From NCBI GenBank assembly GCA_934448295.1, contig CAKSEY010000001.1:310001-374000 (forward strand): a stretch of DNA of 64,000 nucleotides, in the 5' to 3' direction. The notes beneath the pieces are model-generated. The model saw nothing but the letters and a program-made list of their open reading frames with translations, made no database searches and was not told the DNA's origin. The position numbers were made by a program, and so were the translations under genes. This stretch comes from an uncultured Oscillospiraceae bacterium (lineage in GTDB: Bacteria > Bacillota > Clostridia > Oscillospirales > Ruminococcaceae). Below are positions 8,014 through 15,730 of this stretch, piece after piece (within the stretch, counting starts at the first letter, position 1; each line of letters opens with the position of its first letter).

Positions 8014-9235
8014 TATACTGATGATCGGAGGCGGCGCAGCGGGTATGTTCTGCGCCGCCCATGCTGCTGAAATGGGGCTTAACGCCGCGATAGCCGAGCA
8101 CGGGAAGTCCTTCGGGCGGAAGCTCGGCATTACCGGAAAGGGGCGCTGCAACGTCACCAACAACTGCGACCCCGACACCGTGATGAAGAACATACCGAGG
8201 AACCCGCGCTTCATGTACAGTGCGCTTTCAAAGTGCGCCCCGGCGGACGTTATGGACTATTTCGAGCGGCTCGGAGTTCCGCTGAAAACCGAGCGCGGAC
8301 AGCGCGTTTTCCCGGTCTCTGACAGGGCGGGAGACGTGGTGAGCGCCCTCGAAAGGCAGATGAAGCGGCTCAACGTTGACTTCATCAGGGGAAACTGCAC
8401 GGAGCTCATGCTTGACGGCGGGAAATGCGTCGGCGCGGTTATCTCCGGCAGGCGCGTGATGGCGAAAGCGGTAGTCCTGGCAACTGGCGGGCTGTCCTAC
8501 CCGCTGACCGGCTCGGACGGCTCCGGGTATTCCCTGGCGAAGCAGGCGGGGCACACGATAACTCCGTGCAGCCCCTCGCTTATCCCCATGGAGACCGAGG
8601 AAAGCTGGACGGCAGAGGCGGCGGGGCTTGACCTGCGCAATATCTCCATGAAGCTGATGTGCGGCGGCAAAGCTATATACGAGGATTTCGGCGAGCTGAT
8701 GTTCACCGCCTACGGAATAGGCGGTCCCACCGTGCTGAGCGCCTCGGCGCATATTCCGGCGATGGAGCCGGGAAAGTACACGGTGGAGATAGACCTGAAG
8801 GCCGCGCTTTCGGAGAAGCAGCTTGACGCGCGTATCCTCCGGGATTTCGGCGAGCGGCGCGGAATGCGCTTCGCGGACAGCCTGCGGGGACTGCTCCCGG
8901 CTCAGCTTGCGCCGGTGGTCGCGGAGCTTTCGGGAATCCCCGCCGATACCAGGGTAGACGAGGTGACTAAGGAGCAGCGCCGGGCGCTCGGGCAGCTCCT
9001 GAAGCGGCTCACGCTGCACATAAAGCGCTTCCGCCCGGTGGATGAAGCCATAATCACCCGGGGCGGGGTCTCTGTAAAGGAAATAAATCCCAACACCATG
9101 GAAAGCCGGCTGTGCCCCGGGCTGTATTTCGCCGGGGAGATTATCGACTGCGACGCGTACACCGGCGGATTCAACCTCCAGATAGCGTTTTCAACGGCTT
9201 ATTCTGCGGCGCTGGCGGTATCTCAGAATGTGTGA
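8006..9235 (+). CDS. YhiN/HI0933-family flavoprotein (NAD(P)/FAD-dependent oxidoreductase)
   Basis: The product has about 409 residues. It begins MFDILMIGGGAAGMFCAA, an FAD-binding Rossmann GxGxxG, and carries the family signature GITGKGRCNVTN near residue 46. The C-terminal GGVSVKEIN and YTGGFNLQ segments complete the flavin site. The family is widespread but its substrate is unknown. I chose ATG 8006, which overlaps the rpiR stop. ATG 7988 in the same frame is an alternative and would add six residues. It is probably translationally coupled to the regulator. Confidence 0.85.
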   Translation: MFDILMIGGGAAGMFCAAHAAEMGLNAAIAEHGKSFGRKLGITGKGRCNVTNNCDPDTVMKNIPRNPRFMYSALSKCAPADVMDYFERLGVPLKTERGQRVFPVSDRAGDVVSALERQMKRLNVDFIRGNCTELMLDGGKCVGAVISGRRVMAKAVVLATGGLSYPLTGSDGSGYSLAKQAGHTITPCSPSLIPMETEESWTAEAAGLDLRNISMKLMCGGKAIYEDFGELMFTAYGIGGPTVLSASAHIPAMEPGKYTVEIDLKAALSEKQLDARILRDFGERRGMRFADSLRGLLPAQLAPVVAELSGIPADTRVDEVTKEQRRALGQLLKRLTLHIKRFRPVDEAIITRGGVSVKEINPNTMESRLCPGLYFAGEIIDCDAYTGGFNLQIAFSTAYSAALAVSQNV

Positions 9236-9342
9236 TATTACCTGATATGACAATATTCGCCGGAATTCTGCCCGTTTTTCGGCACATATTACATTAATTG
9301 TTGTATTTTCGGTGAAAATTTAAAGAAAATGCAAAAAAACAC

Positions 9343-9371
9343 TTGAAATTTCGCGATGTGTGTGTTATAAT
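9343..9371 (+). promoter_or_regulatory. SigA-type promoter of the cmk-plsC-ispH/rpsA operon
   Basis: TTGAAA (9343-9348) and TATAAT (9366-9371) have a 17-bp spacer. A T-rich leader of about 85 nt follows before cmk. Confidence 0.85.
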
Positions 9372-9462
9372 AAATTGGATAAATATAAAGGGGTAGTTTT
9401 ACCTTTTTGCTTTTTTCCAAATTTAAGTTACTTGTTCACAGTGACTAACTCAGGTGATGTTC

Positions 9463-10137
9463 ATGCCCGGAAAGTATATCGCAGCAGCCATCGACGGCCC
9501 GGTCGGCGCAGGTAAAAGCAGCATTGCAAGGACTGCGGCAAAGCGGCTGGGGTTCATATATGTCGATACCGGCGCCCTTTACAGGGCTGTGGGGCTGTAC
9601 TGCCGCAGAAGCGGCGCGGATATGTCCTCGGCTGAGGATATCGCTTCAAGGCTCCCGGAGATAAAGTCGGAGATACGGCTGTGCGACGGCGTACAGCACA
9701 TCTATCTCAACGGCGAGGACGTTTCGGAGGAGATAAGGCTGCCGGAGATTTCAATGGCGGCTTCCGCCGTTTCCGCCGTGCCGGAGGTCAGGGCTGCGCT
9801 GCTTAATATGCAAAGGGCTGTCGCGGCACAGAACAACGTCATCATGGACGGCAGGGATATCGGCACGGTGGTGCTTCCTGACGCGCAGGTGAAGATCTTC
9901 CTCACCGCCTCCCCGGAGATAAGGGCAAAGCGCCGCTATGACGAGCTTTGCGCAAAGGGAGTCCGGACGACCTTTGAGGAAGTCCTCGCTGACCTGAACA
10001 AGCGCGATTATGACGACTCGCACAGGGCTGTGGCTCCGCTGAAGCAGGCGGAGGACGCGGTGCTAGCGGATACCTCGGGACTTGATTTTGAGCAGTCCTG
10101 CGAGCTGGTGTGCAGCATTATAAAGGAGAAGCTCTGA
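9463..10137 (+). CDS. cmk: Cytidylate kinase
   Basis: (d)CMP kinase phosphorylates CMP and dCMP with ATP in pyrimidine salvage and synthesis. The sequence shows the Walker A IDGPVGAGKSSIA, the CMP-binding YVDTGALYRAVG, and the DGRDIGTVV motif, over about 224 residues, which is normal for the family. ATG 9463 follows AGGTGAT; in-frame GTG 9454 and ATG 9457 are possible alternatives. It leads a tightly packed operon whose gene order (cmk, plsC, ispH, rpsA) is a known Clostridia arrangement. Confidence 0.92.
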   Translation: MPGKYIAAAIDGPVGAGKSSIARTAAKRLGFIYVDTGALYRAVGLYCRRSGADMSSAEDIASRLPEIKSEIRLCDGVQHIYLNGEDVSEEIRLPEISMAASAVSAVPEVRAALLNMQRAVAAQNNVIMDGRDIGTVVLPDAQVKIFLTASPEIRAKRRYDELCAKGVRTTFEEVLADLNKRDYDDSHRAVAPLKQAEDAVLADTSGLDFEQSCELVCSIIKEKL

Positions 10138-10742
10138 TGTTCTATTCGTTTCTCCGCAACTGCGCAAGGCTGTTCTACATCATCGTCTATCACATAACCG
10201 TGATCGGCGCGGAGAATATTCCGAAGGAAAAGGGCGGCTACATCATCGCGAGCAATCATGTTTCCAACAACGACCCGCCGGTGGTGGGAATTACCTTTAA
10301 GGGTAAATATACTTTCATGGCAAAGCAGGAGCTTTTCGAGATAAACCCGATCTTCACATGGCTGATAAGCTGTCTGGGCGCGTTCCCGGTGAAGCGCGGC
10401 GCGAAGGATAACTCCGCCATCGAAAAGGCGCTGGACAGCCTGAATGACGGACGAATTTTCGTTATCTTCCCGGAGGGGACGCGTTCCAAGGACGGGAAGC
10501 TAGGGCACGCCAAGAGCGGCGTAACGCTTATCGCGGCGCAGGCCAAGGTGCCGGTGGTGCCTGTGTTCATCAGATACGGGCGCAAGAAGTTCCGTCAGAA
10601 TATCTGCATTTCTATCGGAAAGGAGATCCCCGCTGAGCATTTCGACGTGGATTACACCGACAGAAAGGTGCTCAAGCAGGTGAGCGCCACCATCATGGAC
10701 GAAATAGCAAGGCTCGGGGAGAATATGCCTGATGTTGATTGA
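10137..10742 (+). CDS. plsC: 1-acylglycerol-3-phosphate O-acyltransferase
   Basis: This 201-residue membrane-associated acyltransferase makes phosphatidic acid from lysophosphatidic acid. The catalytic HX4D block is in NHVSNND, the substrate block is FPEGTRS, and a hydrophobic N-terminal segment anchors it. The ATG overlaps the cmk stop (TGATG). AAAGGAG inside cmk is the ribosome site. Its 3' end overlaps the start of ispH by 11 bp, which indicates translational coupling. Confidence 0.9.
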   Translation: MFYSFLRNCARLFYIIVYHITVIGAENIPKEKGGYIIASNHVSNNDPPVVGITFKGKYTFMAKQELFEINPIFTWLISCLGAFPVKRGAKDNSAIEKALDSLNDGRIFVIFPEGTRSKDGKLGHAKSGVTLIAAQAKVPVVPVFIRYGRKKFRQNICISIGKEIPAEHFDVDYTDRKVLKQVSATIMDEIARLGENMPDVD

Positions 10743-12672
10743 AATAGCGGAGGGCTCCGGCTTCTGCTTCGGCGTTGAAAGGGCGATAAGGCTCACCGAA
10801 AGGGCGGCGGACGAATACGGCGAGATATACACGCTGGGCCCGCTGATCCACAACAAGATAGTTACCGATTCCCTTGAAAAAAGGGGAGTTCATATAGCCG
10901 CAGACGTGGAGGACGCAGCGGGGAAGCCGCTTGTTATCCGCTCCCACGGGGTCGGCAGGGATACCGAGGACGCCGCAGCGGCGAAATGCTCCGTGCTGCT
11001 GGACGCGACATGTCCTTTTGTTAAGCGTATCCACAAGATAGTTTCGGAGCAGCCCCCGGAGGGCACGGTGGTGATTCTCGGCGACGGGAAGCACCCGGAG
11101 GGCATGGGGATAATGGGTCACGCGGGCTGTAAGGCTTACGCGTGCATGGAGTTTGACGAAGTCCGCAGGGTGCTTGACGAATGCGCGGCTTCCGACGGGA
11201 GCGCGGCTCTCGTTGTCCAGACCACCTTCGACCGCAGCAGATTTTTGGAATATTCGGCAAAAATCAGGGAACAATATTGCTGCGTGAAGATATACGACAC
11301 AATCTGCAACGCCACCTCGGAGCGACAGCGCAATGCCGGGGAGCTTGCACAACGGGCTGACCTTATGCTGGTTGTCGGAGGAAGGCACAGCTCAAACACA
11401 GGAAAGTTAGCTGAAATCTGTTCGAGATATTGCCGCACAGTGTTCATCGAGAGTGCCTCAGAGCTTTCCCAGCAGATCATAGCAGGTCTGCGCTCCGATA
11501 GTATTATCGGAATAACGGCCGGAGCTTCGACTCCTGCCTATACAATAAAGGAGGTTCATTTAAAAATGAGCGAGATTATCAACAACAATGAAAATGAGGA
11601 GAGCTTTGCTGCACTGTTCGAGCAGTCCGAGAGCAGAAGATTATATAACGGCGCTAGAGTTAAGGCGACAGTTGTAAGCGTTAAGCCGAACGAGGCTGTA
11701 GTTGAGCTGGGCACAAAGCACACGGGCTACATACCCCTGGACGAGCTCACCAACGACCCCAACGCTAAGGTTGAGGACATCGTTAAGGTAGGCGACGAGA
11801 TCGACGCTATCGTTACAAAGGTAGACGATTCTCAGGGCGTTGTTTTCCTGTCCAAGAAGAAGGTTGATTCCGCGCTTGGCATGGAGAAGATCGCAGCAAG
11901 CAAGGAAGCTAACGAGACTCTTGAGGGCGTAGTTACTCAGGCGGTTAAGGGCGGCGTTATCGTTGTAACCAACGGCACAAGAGTATTCATTCCTGCATCT
12001 CAGACCGGTGTTCCGAGAAGCGGCAAGCTTGAGGATCTGGTTAAGAAAACCGTACAGTTCAAGGTTATCGAGATCAACGAGCAGCGCAACAGAGTTGTTG
12101 GTTCTATCAGACAGGCTACCAGAGAGGTACGCGACGCTGAGAGAGCTAAGTTCTGGGAGAGCATTCAGGTTGGCCAGAAGTTCGAGGGCGAGGTTCGCTC
12201 CATCGAGGACTACGGTGTATTTGTTGACATCGGCCCGGTTGACGGTCTGGTTCGCACAAGCGAGCTGACCTGGAACAGAGTCGGTCACCCCAAGGATATC
12301 GTTAAGGAGGGCGACAAGATCACCGTTATCGTTAAGTCCTTTGATCCTGAGAAGAAGAGAGTTTCCCTCTCCGCTAAGGATCCTGACGAGAACCCCTGGA
12401 CAAAGTTTGTTGAGGAGTACCAGATCGGCGATGTTATCAAGGCTACCATCGTAAGCATCACAGAGTTCGGTGCATTTGCACAGATCATTCCAGGCGTTGA
12501 CGGCCTTATCCACATTTCCCAGATCTCCACTGAGAGAGTTACAAACATCAACAATGTTCTCTCCGTTGGCCAGGAGGTCGAGGCTAAGATCATCGACATT
12601 GATACAGAGAAGAACAGAGTTTCCCTCTCTATCAAGGCTCTTTTGGAGGACAACGCAGCAGACGCTGAGTAA
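10732..12672 (+). CDS. ispH-rpsA: IspH (HMBPP reductase) fused to ribosomal protein S1
   Basis: This is one continuous frame of 646 codons. Residues 1-278 are IspH, the last enzyme of the MEP isoprenoid pathway, with the three Fe-S cysteines C12, C94 and C192 and the TSERQ motif after C192. Residues 279-646 hold four S1 RNA-binding repeats and make up the ribosomal protein S1 homologue. Such fusions are known in Clostridia. Codon choice changes sharply at the joint: the IspH half prefers G/C-ending codons, while the S1 half prefers the GTT, GTA, AAG and AGA pattern of highly expressed genes. A strong internal Shine-Dalgarno site precedes Met279. Free S1 is therefore probably also made by internal initiation. 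Confidence 0.92.
   Translation: MLIEIAEGSGFCFGVERAIRLTERAADEYGEIYTLGPLIHNKIVTDSLEKRGVHIAADVEDAAGKPLVIRSHGVGRDTEDAAAAKCSVLLDATCPFVKRIHKIVSEQPPEGTVVILGDGKHPEGMGIMGHAGCKAYACMEFDEVRRVLDECAASDGSAALVVQTTFDRSRFLEYSAKIREQYCCVKIYDTICNATSERQRNAGELAQRADLMLVVGGRHSSNTGKLAEICSRYCRTVFIESASELSQQIIAGLRSDSIIGITAGASTPAYTIKEVHLKMSEIINNNENEESFAALFEQSESRRLYNGARVKATVVSVKPNEAVVELGTKHTGYIPLDELTNDPNAKVEDIVKVGDEIDAIVTKVDDSQGVVFLSKKKVDSALGMEKIAASKEANETLEGVVTQAVKGGVIVVTNGTRVFIPASQTGVPRSGKLEDLVKKTVQFKVIEINEQRNRVVGSIRQATREVRDAERAKFWESIQVGQKFEGEVRSIEDYGVFVDIGPVDGLVRTSELTWNRVGHPKDIVKEGDKITVIVKSFDPEKKRVSLSAKDPDENPWTKFVEEYQIGDVIKATIVSITEFGAFAQIIPGVDGLIHISQISTERVTNINNVLSVGQEVEAKIIDIDTEKNRVSLSIKALLEDNAADAE
11547..11568 (+). promoter_or_regulatory. 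Internal ribosome-binding site and start for free S1 inside the ispH-rpsA frame
   Basis: AAAGGAGG (11547-11554) lies 11 bp before the in-frame ATG at 11566 (Met279). Everything downstream is S1 sequence with high-expression codon use, so separate initiation here is likely. Confidence 0.6.
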
Positions 12673-12688
12673 TTCTGAAATAACAAGG

Positions 12689-12719
12689 AACTCCCCGTGT
12701 TTTGCGCGGGGAGTTTTTT
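12689..12719 (+). terminator. Terminator of the cmk-plsC-ispH/rpsA operon
   Basis: AACTCCCCG (12689-12697) pairs with CGGGGAGTT (12707-12715), followed by a T run. Confidence 0.9.
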
Positions 12720-12751
12720 ATTTGTGCTGAAAGGTCAGCCAGAAACAAAAC

Positions 12752-12778
12752 AATGGGAGAGCCAACCGCTCTCCCATT
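12752..12778 (-). terminator. Terminator of the ECF sigma / M23 operon
   Basis: AATGGGAGAGC (12752-12762) pairs with GCTCTCCCATT (12768-12778). On the minus strand it is followed by TGTTTTG. Its sequence resembles terminators at 44427 and 60073. Confidence 0.75.
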
Positions 12779-12782
12779 ATCA

Positions 12783-15041
12783 TTATTCCGTTGCTTCCGC
12801 AGAGATCCACGAGACAGTTTCGTGCTCCGGGAGGAAATCTATGGGGTTCAGATGTTCGCCGTCCTCGCTTCCGCGAATGACCTCGAAATGGAGCACCGGG
12901 TCTGCAACTGTTCCGGTGGCGCCGATTTCGCCTATCATATCCCCGGCGGAAACCGTCTGCCCCTCCACAATGCTTATATTGTCAAGATGAGCGTATTGCG
13001 TGAGGATCCCGCCGTGGTCAATAAGCGCAGCGAATCCTAACCAGCTATTATAATGCAGGTCAACGACCCTGCCCGGCGCGGCGGCATAAACCGGAGTACC
13101 CAGCGGCGCGGAAATATCTATTCCCGTGTGCGCCTCATAGCCGCCGTGACCTCCCATGAGTTCCGTGATAATGCCGCCGTCGCCGCCGACAGGCCATGTC
13201 ATAGAGCCGGTGAACTCAGGGAGCTCGGTTTCTTCTTCCGACAGGATAGGCTCCGCCAGCTTTCCGTTTCTGCGTATCTCAAAGTGCAGGTGTTCGCCCG
13301 TGCTCCAGCCGGAAACGCCGGTTTTTGCGATAACCTCGCCCTTTTCCACAGTCTGACCCTCAGTGACGAGGACCTCGCCAAGACTTGCGTAGACTGTCGC
13401 AAGACCGTTTCCGTGATTTATCACAACGTAGTTTCCTATGCTGTTTTCTCCTGCATTGTCATACGTCAGTATCACCGTGCCGCTCTGGAATGAGTACACG
13501 TTCGCCCCGACTGTCCCGGCGGGATTATCTGTCAGGCTCCATAGGTCGGTGCCCCGGTGAATGTTGGAGCGCGGCTCCCCGTCCTTCTGCCCGCAGAGCT
13601 GCATATATTCTGAATCGAGCGGCATAGCGCCGTCCGCCGCCATGGAGTCAGCCGCCTGCTCATCATATTCCTCGCCGAGGATCTCCATTCTGCTGGTGAT
13701 GTATTCCTCAAGGTAGGAATCAAAGCCGCCCGGATTTATGATCGCCATTGCCTGGTTAGAATTGATATCGCTTAATTCAACAAGGCTGCTGTTAACGCTG
13801 TCGTCGCGCAGGAACAGCATCTCGCCGGGCGCTTCGGTGAATTCCTTGACGCTTCTGCATGAAACCGCGATCTGATATGCCACATGGTCGCCCTCGTTAA
13901 AGCTGAATTTTATGCCGCTGTAATCGTCGGCGTCAACAAGCGTCCCGGTGTATTTCATTCCATCCACAAAGGTGAGCGCAATTTTGCCGTCAGAGACCGC
14001 AAAGGTACCGCAGGGCGTGAAGTCCACCGGCTCGGGAGTCCACAGCTCGAACGTTTTGTTCTGCAGGTCGAAATCAAGATAAGCGCCATAAAATCCGTAA
14101 GATTTTATCATTGAGCGATGCATAAGTCCGCTGAAATATTCTTCCGTGAACGGCTGAATGTGTTCGGAATAATTCACCTCGCCGCCGTCTAGCGTGAATT
14201 TCGACAGGGTGACAGGCGCCAGACCGTTTTCTCCGTCGTCCATTATCGTGGGGTCGGAGTGGGTCACGGTAATGCAGCTTCCATCGCTGAGCTTCACATA
14301 CTCCGGGCTGAAAATGGTCTTTTCCCGCACGATTACATCATCGCTCAGCTTTTCCGGCTCGAACAGCTCGCAGTCCCCGTCAATACGGCTGAGGGAGCTC
14401 CAGTATTCGTCAATGGCATAGGTCACAGCGCCGTTTTCCAGCTTGTACCGTACTATCGGCGTGCCGTCCGGCATAGCGCCGAAGTAGATATTCCCTTTCT
14501 GGTATGCTATCGCGTCATTGCCGAGCTGGTATTTCAGCGTTTCGTAAACGTCCGCGTGCTCGGTTATTCTGCCCTCCCGGAAATCGTAGAGATAAATGCA
14601 CCTGCCCAGCGCCGTGAACAGCACGGTGTTTTCGTCCGCATAGAGTATCTGCGGTTTGTCCGAATCCATTACAAGCGCGTGGACCGGCTTTTCGGGCTGT
14701 ATAAGCACCATTATTTCCGGAAATTTTTCCGCTTCTGCGCTGTTGTCGAAAGAGACTGACGAATCAGACGGCTGAATATCTGCAGTGGAACTGTCAGTCG
14801 GAATGATATCGGCAATGGAGACGGAAGTATCAGCCGGCGGCTGTTCTATCAGGTCAATGCCCTTGTTGCGCGCGCTGCCCGCCGCGAATATGCAGACCGC
14901 CGCGGCAGCCGCCGCTCCCGCCGCAGGCAGTGCGATTTTCAGCCACAGCGGCGCCCGGCGGGAGAGTCTGCGCGCTCCGGCGGCTTCTTCTATAAGGCGC
15001 TGGTCGATATCGGTCAGCGCGTTGTTGAGTTTTCTTTTCAC
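12783..15041 (-). CDS. Membrane protein with two tandem degenerate M23 domains; probable partner (anti-sigma) of the ECF sigma factor
   Basis: This 752-residue protein has a short charged cytoplasmic N-terminus (1-34), one membrane segment (about 35-52), a long extracellular region with WD/propeller-like stretches (about 95-430), then two M23 domains. Domain 1 has H495/D499 and H584/H586, but Ser553 stands where the YxH catalytic histidine belongs. Domain 2 has H638/D642, H685 and H718, but Val716 replaces the first His of HxH. Each domain has thus lost a different catalytic histidine while keeping the zinc ligands. The gene overlaps the ECF sigma stop by 4 bp. This operon position and topology suggest a transmembrane anti-sigma factor that senses the cell wall by binding rather than cutting. 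That role is inferred. Confidence 0.75.
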   Translation of the reverse strand: MKRKLNNALTDIDQRLIEEAAGARRLSRRAPLWLKIALPAAGAAAAAAVCIFAAGSARNKGIDLIEQPPADTSVSIADIIPTDSSTADIQPSDSSVSFDNSAEAEKFPEIMVLIQPEKPVHALVMDSDKPQILYADENTVLFTALGRCIYLYDFREGRITEHADVYETLKYQLGNDAIAYQKGNIYFGAMPDGTPIVRYKLENGAVTYAIDEYWSSLSRIDGDCELFEPEKLSDDVIVREKTIFSPEYVKLSDGSCITVTHSDPTIMDDGENGLAPVTLSKFTLDGGEVNYSEHIQPFTEEYFSGLMHRSMIKSYGFYGAYLDFDLQNKTFELWTPEPVDFTPCGTFAVSDGKIALTFVDGMKYTGTLVDADDYSGIKFSFNEGDHVAYQIAVSCRSVKEFTEAPGEMLFLRDDSVNSSLVELSDINSNQAMAIINPGGFDSYLEEYITSRMEILGEEYDEQAADSMAADGAMPLDSEYMQLCGQKDGEPRSNIHRGTDLWSLTDNPAGTVGANVYSFQSGTVILTYDNAGENSIGNYVVINHGNGLATVYASLGEVLVTEGQTVEKGEVIAKTGVSGWSTGEHLHFEIRRNGKLAEPILSEEETELPEFTGSMTWPVGGDGGIITELMGGHGGYEAHTGIDISAPLGTPVYAAAPGRVVDLHYNSWLGFAALIDHGGILTQYAHLDNISIVEGQTVSAGDMIGEIGATGTVADPVLHFEVIRGSEDGEHLNPIDFLPEHETVSWISAEATE

Positions 15042-15592
15042 AGGTCGTAGCCCTCCTTTCTGAGATGCTCCCGCAGCTTTTTCAGCGTGCGGGAGATCCG
15101 CGACTTCACCATGCTCTGGCTTGCGTGGAGCCGCTTTGCTATTTCCGCGGTGGTATCGCCGAACCAGTATCTCCGCATGAATATCACCCGGGTGTTGTAG
15201 TCCTGCGACATCAGGAAGCTGTTAAGCAGCCGGGTCAGCTCGTTTTCGCTGAGCCGTTCTGCCGCGTCGCCGCTGCCGCCTATGTATTCCGCAAGCTCGT
15301 CCAGCGGGAGCGACTCGCCGCTGCGCTTTGCCGCGTGGTTGTAGTCGTATCTGTCCAGGGCGGCGCGGCGCGTTATCTGGCAGAGATATCCGGTGAGCCG
15401 CTCAGGTCTCGCCGGGGGAATGTTGTTCCACGCCCGCAGGAGCGCTTCGCTCTCACATTCCTCCGCGTCCTGTTCGCTGCGCAGTATTCCGTAGGCAACG
15501 CTTTTCAGCAGCCTGCCGTATTTCTCCCGGAGGGCGTTCAGCCCCGCTTCGTCCCGGGAGTGAAGAAGCCGGATTATTTCTTCATCGGTCAT
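15038..15592 (-). CDS. ECF-type RNA polymerase sigma factor
   Basis: This 184-residue sigma-70 family protein has region 2 at about 10-75 (SEQDAEECESEALLRAWNNI, then LTGYLCQITRRAALDRYD) and region 4 at about 118-175, with an HTH in TTAEIAKRLHASQSMVKSRI. It has no region 1 or 3, as expected for ECF factors. ATG 15592 follows GAGGTGG; an in-frame start 12 codons upstream lacks a site. The gene overlaps the membrane M23 protein (ATGA), the usual pairing of an ECF sigma with its membrane-bound regulator. An ECF-like promoter at 15629-15658 suggests autoregulation. Confidence 0.9.
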   Translation of the reverse strand: MTDEEIIRLLHSRDEAGLNALREKYGRLLKSVAYGILRSEQDAEECESEALLRAWNNIPPARPERLTGYLCQITRRAALDRYDYNHAAKRSGESLPLDELAEYIGGSGDAAERLSENELTRLLNSFLMSQDYNTRVIFMRRYWFGDTTAEIAKRLHASQSMVKSRISRTLKKLREHLRKEGYDL

Positions 15593-15628
15593 AGTACCAC
15601 CTCGCTTTCCTATGAAGCGCTTCAACAA

Positions 15629-15658
15629 TATAGACGGAGATAACCCTGAAAGGTCGCA
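15629..15658 (-). promoter_or_regulatory. Candidate autoregulated ECF promoter
   Basis: On the minus strand, TGCGACCTTT (15658-15649) is followed by 13 bp and then GTCTATA (about 15635-15629). It resembles the element before the vWA lipoprotein gene (5064-5096). Confidence 0.5.
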
Positions 15659-15682
15659 AAAAAGAAAAAATGTCTCAATAAA

Positions 15683-15712
15683 AATGGGTCTGCCGGAGAA
15701 GCAGACCCATTA
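15683..15712 (-). terminator. Terminator after the aminotransferase gene
   Basis: AATGGGTCTGC and GCAGACCCATT form a perfect 11-bp stem. On the minus strand it is followed by TTTTTATTG. Confidence 0.85.
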
Positions 15713-15730
15713 TTAAGCAGCATGTTTATT

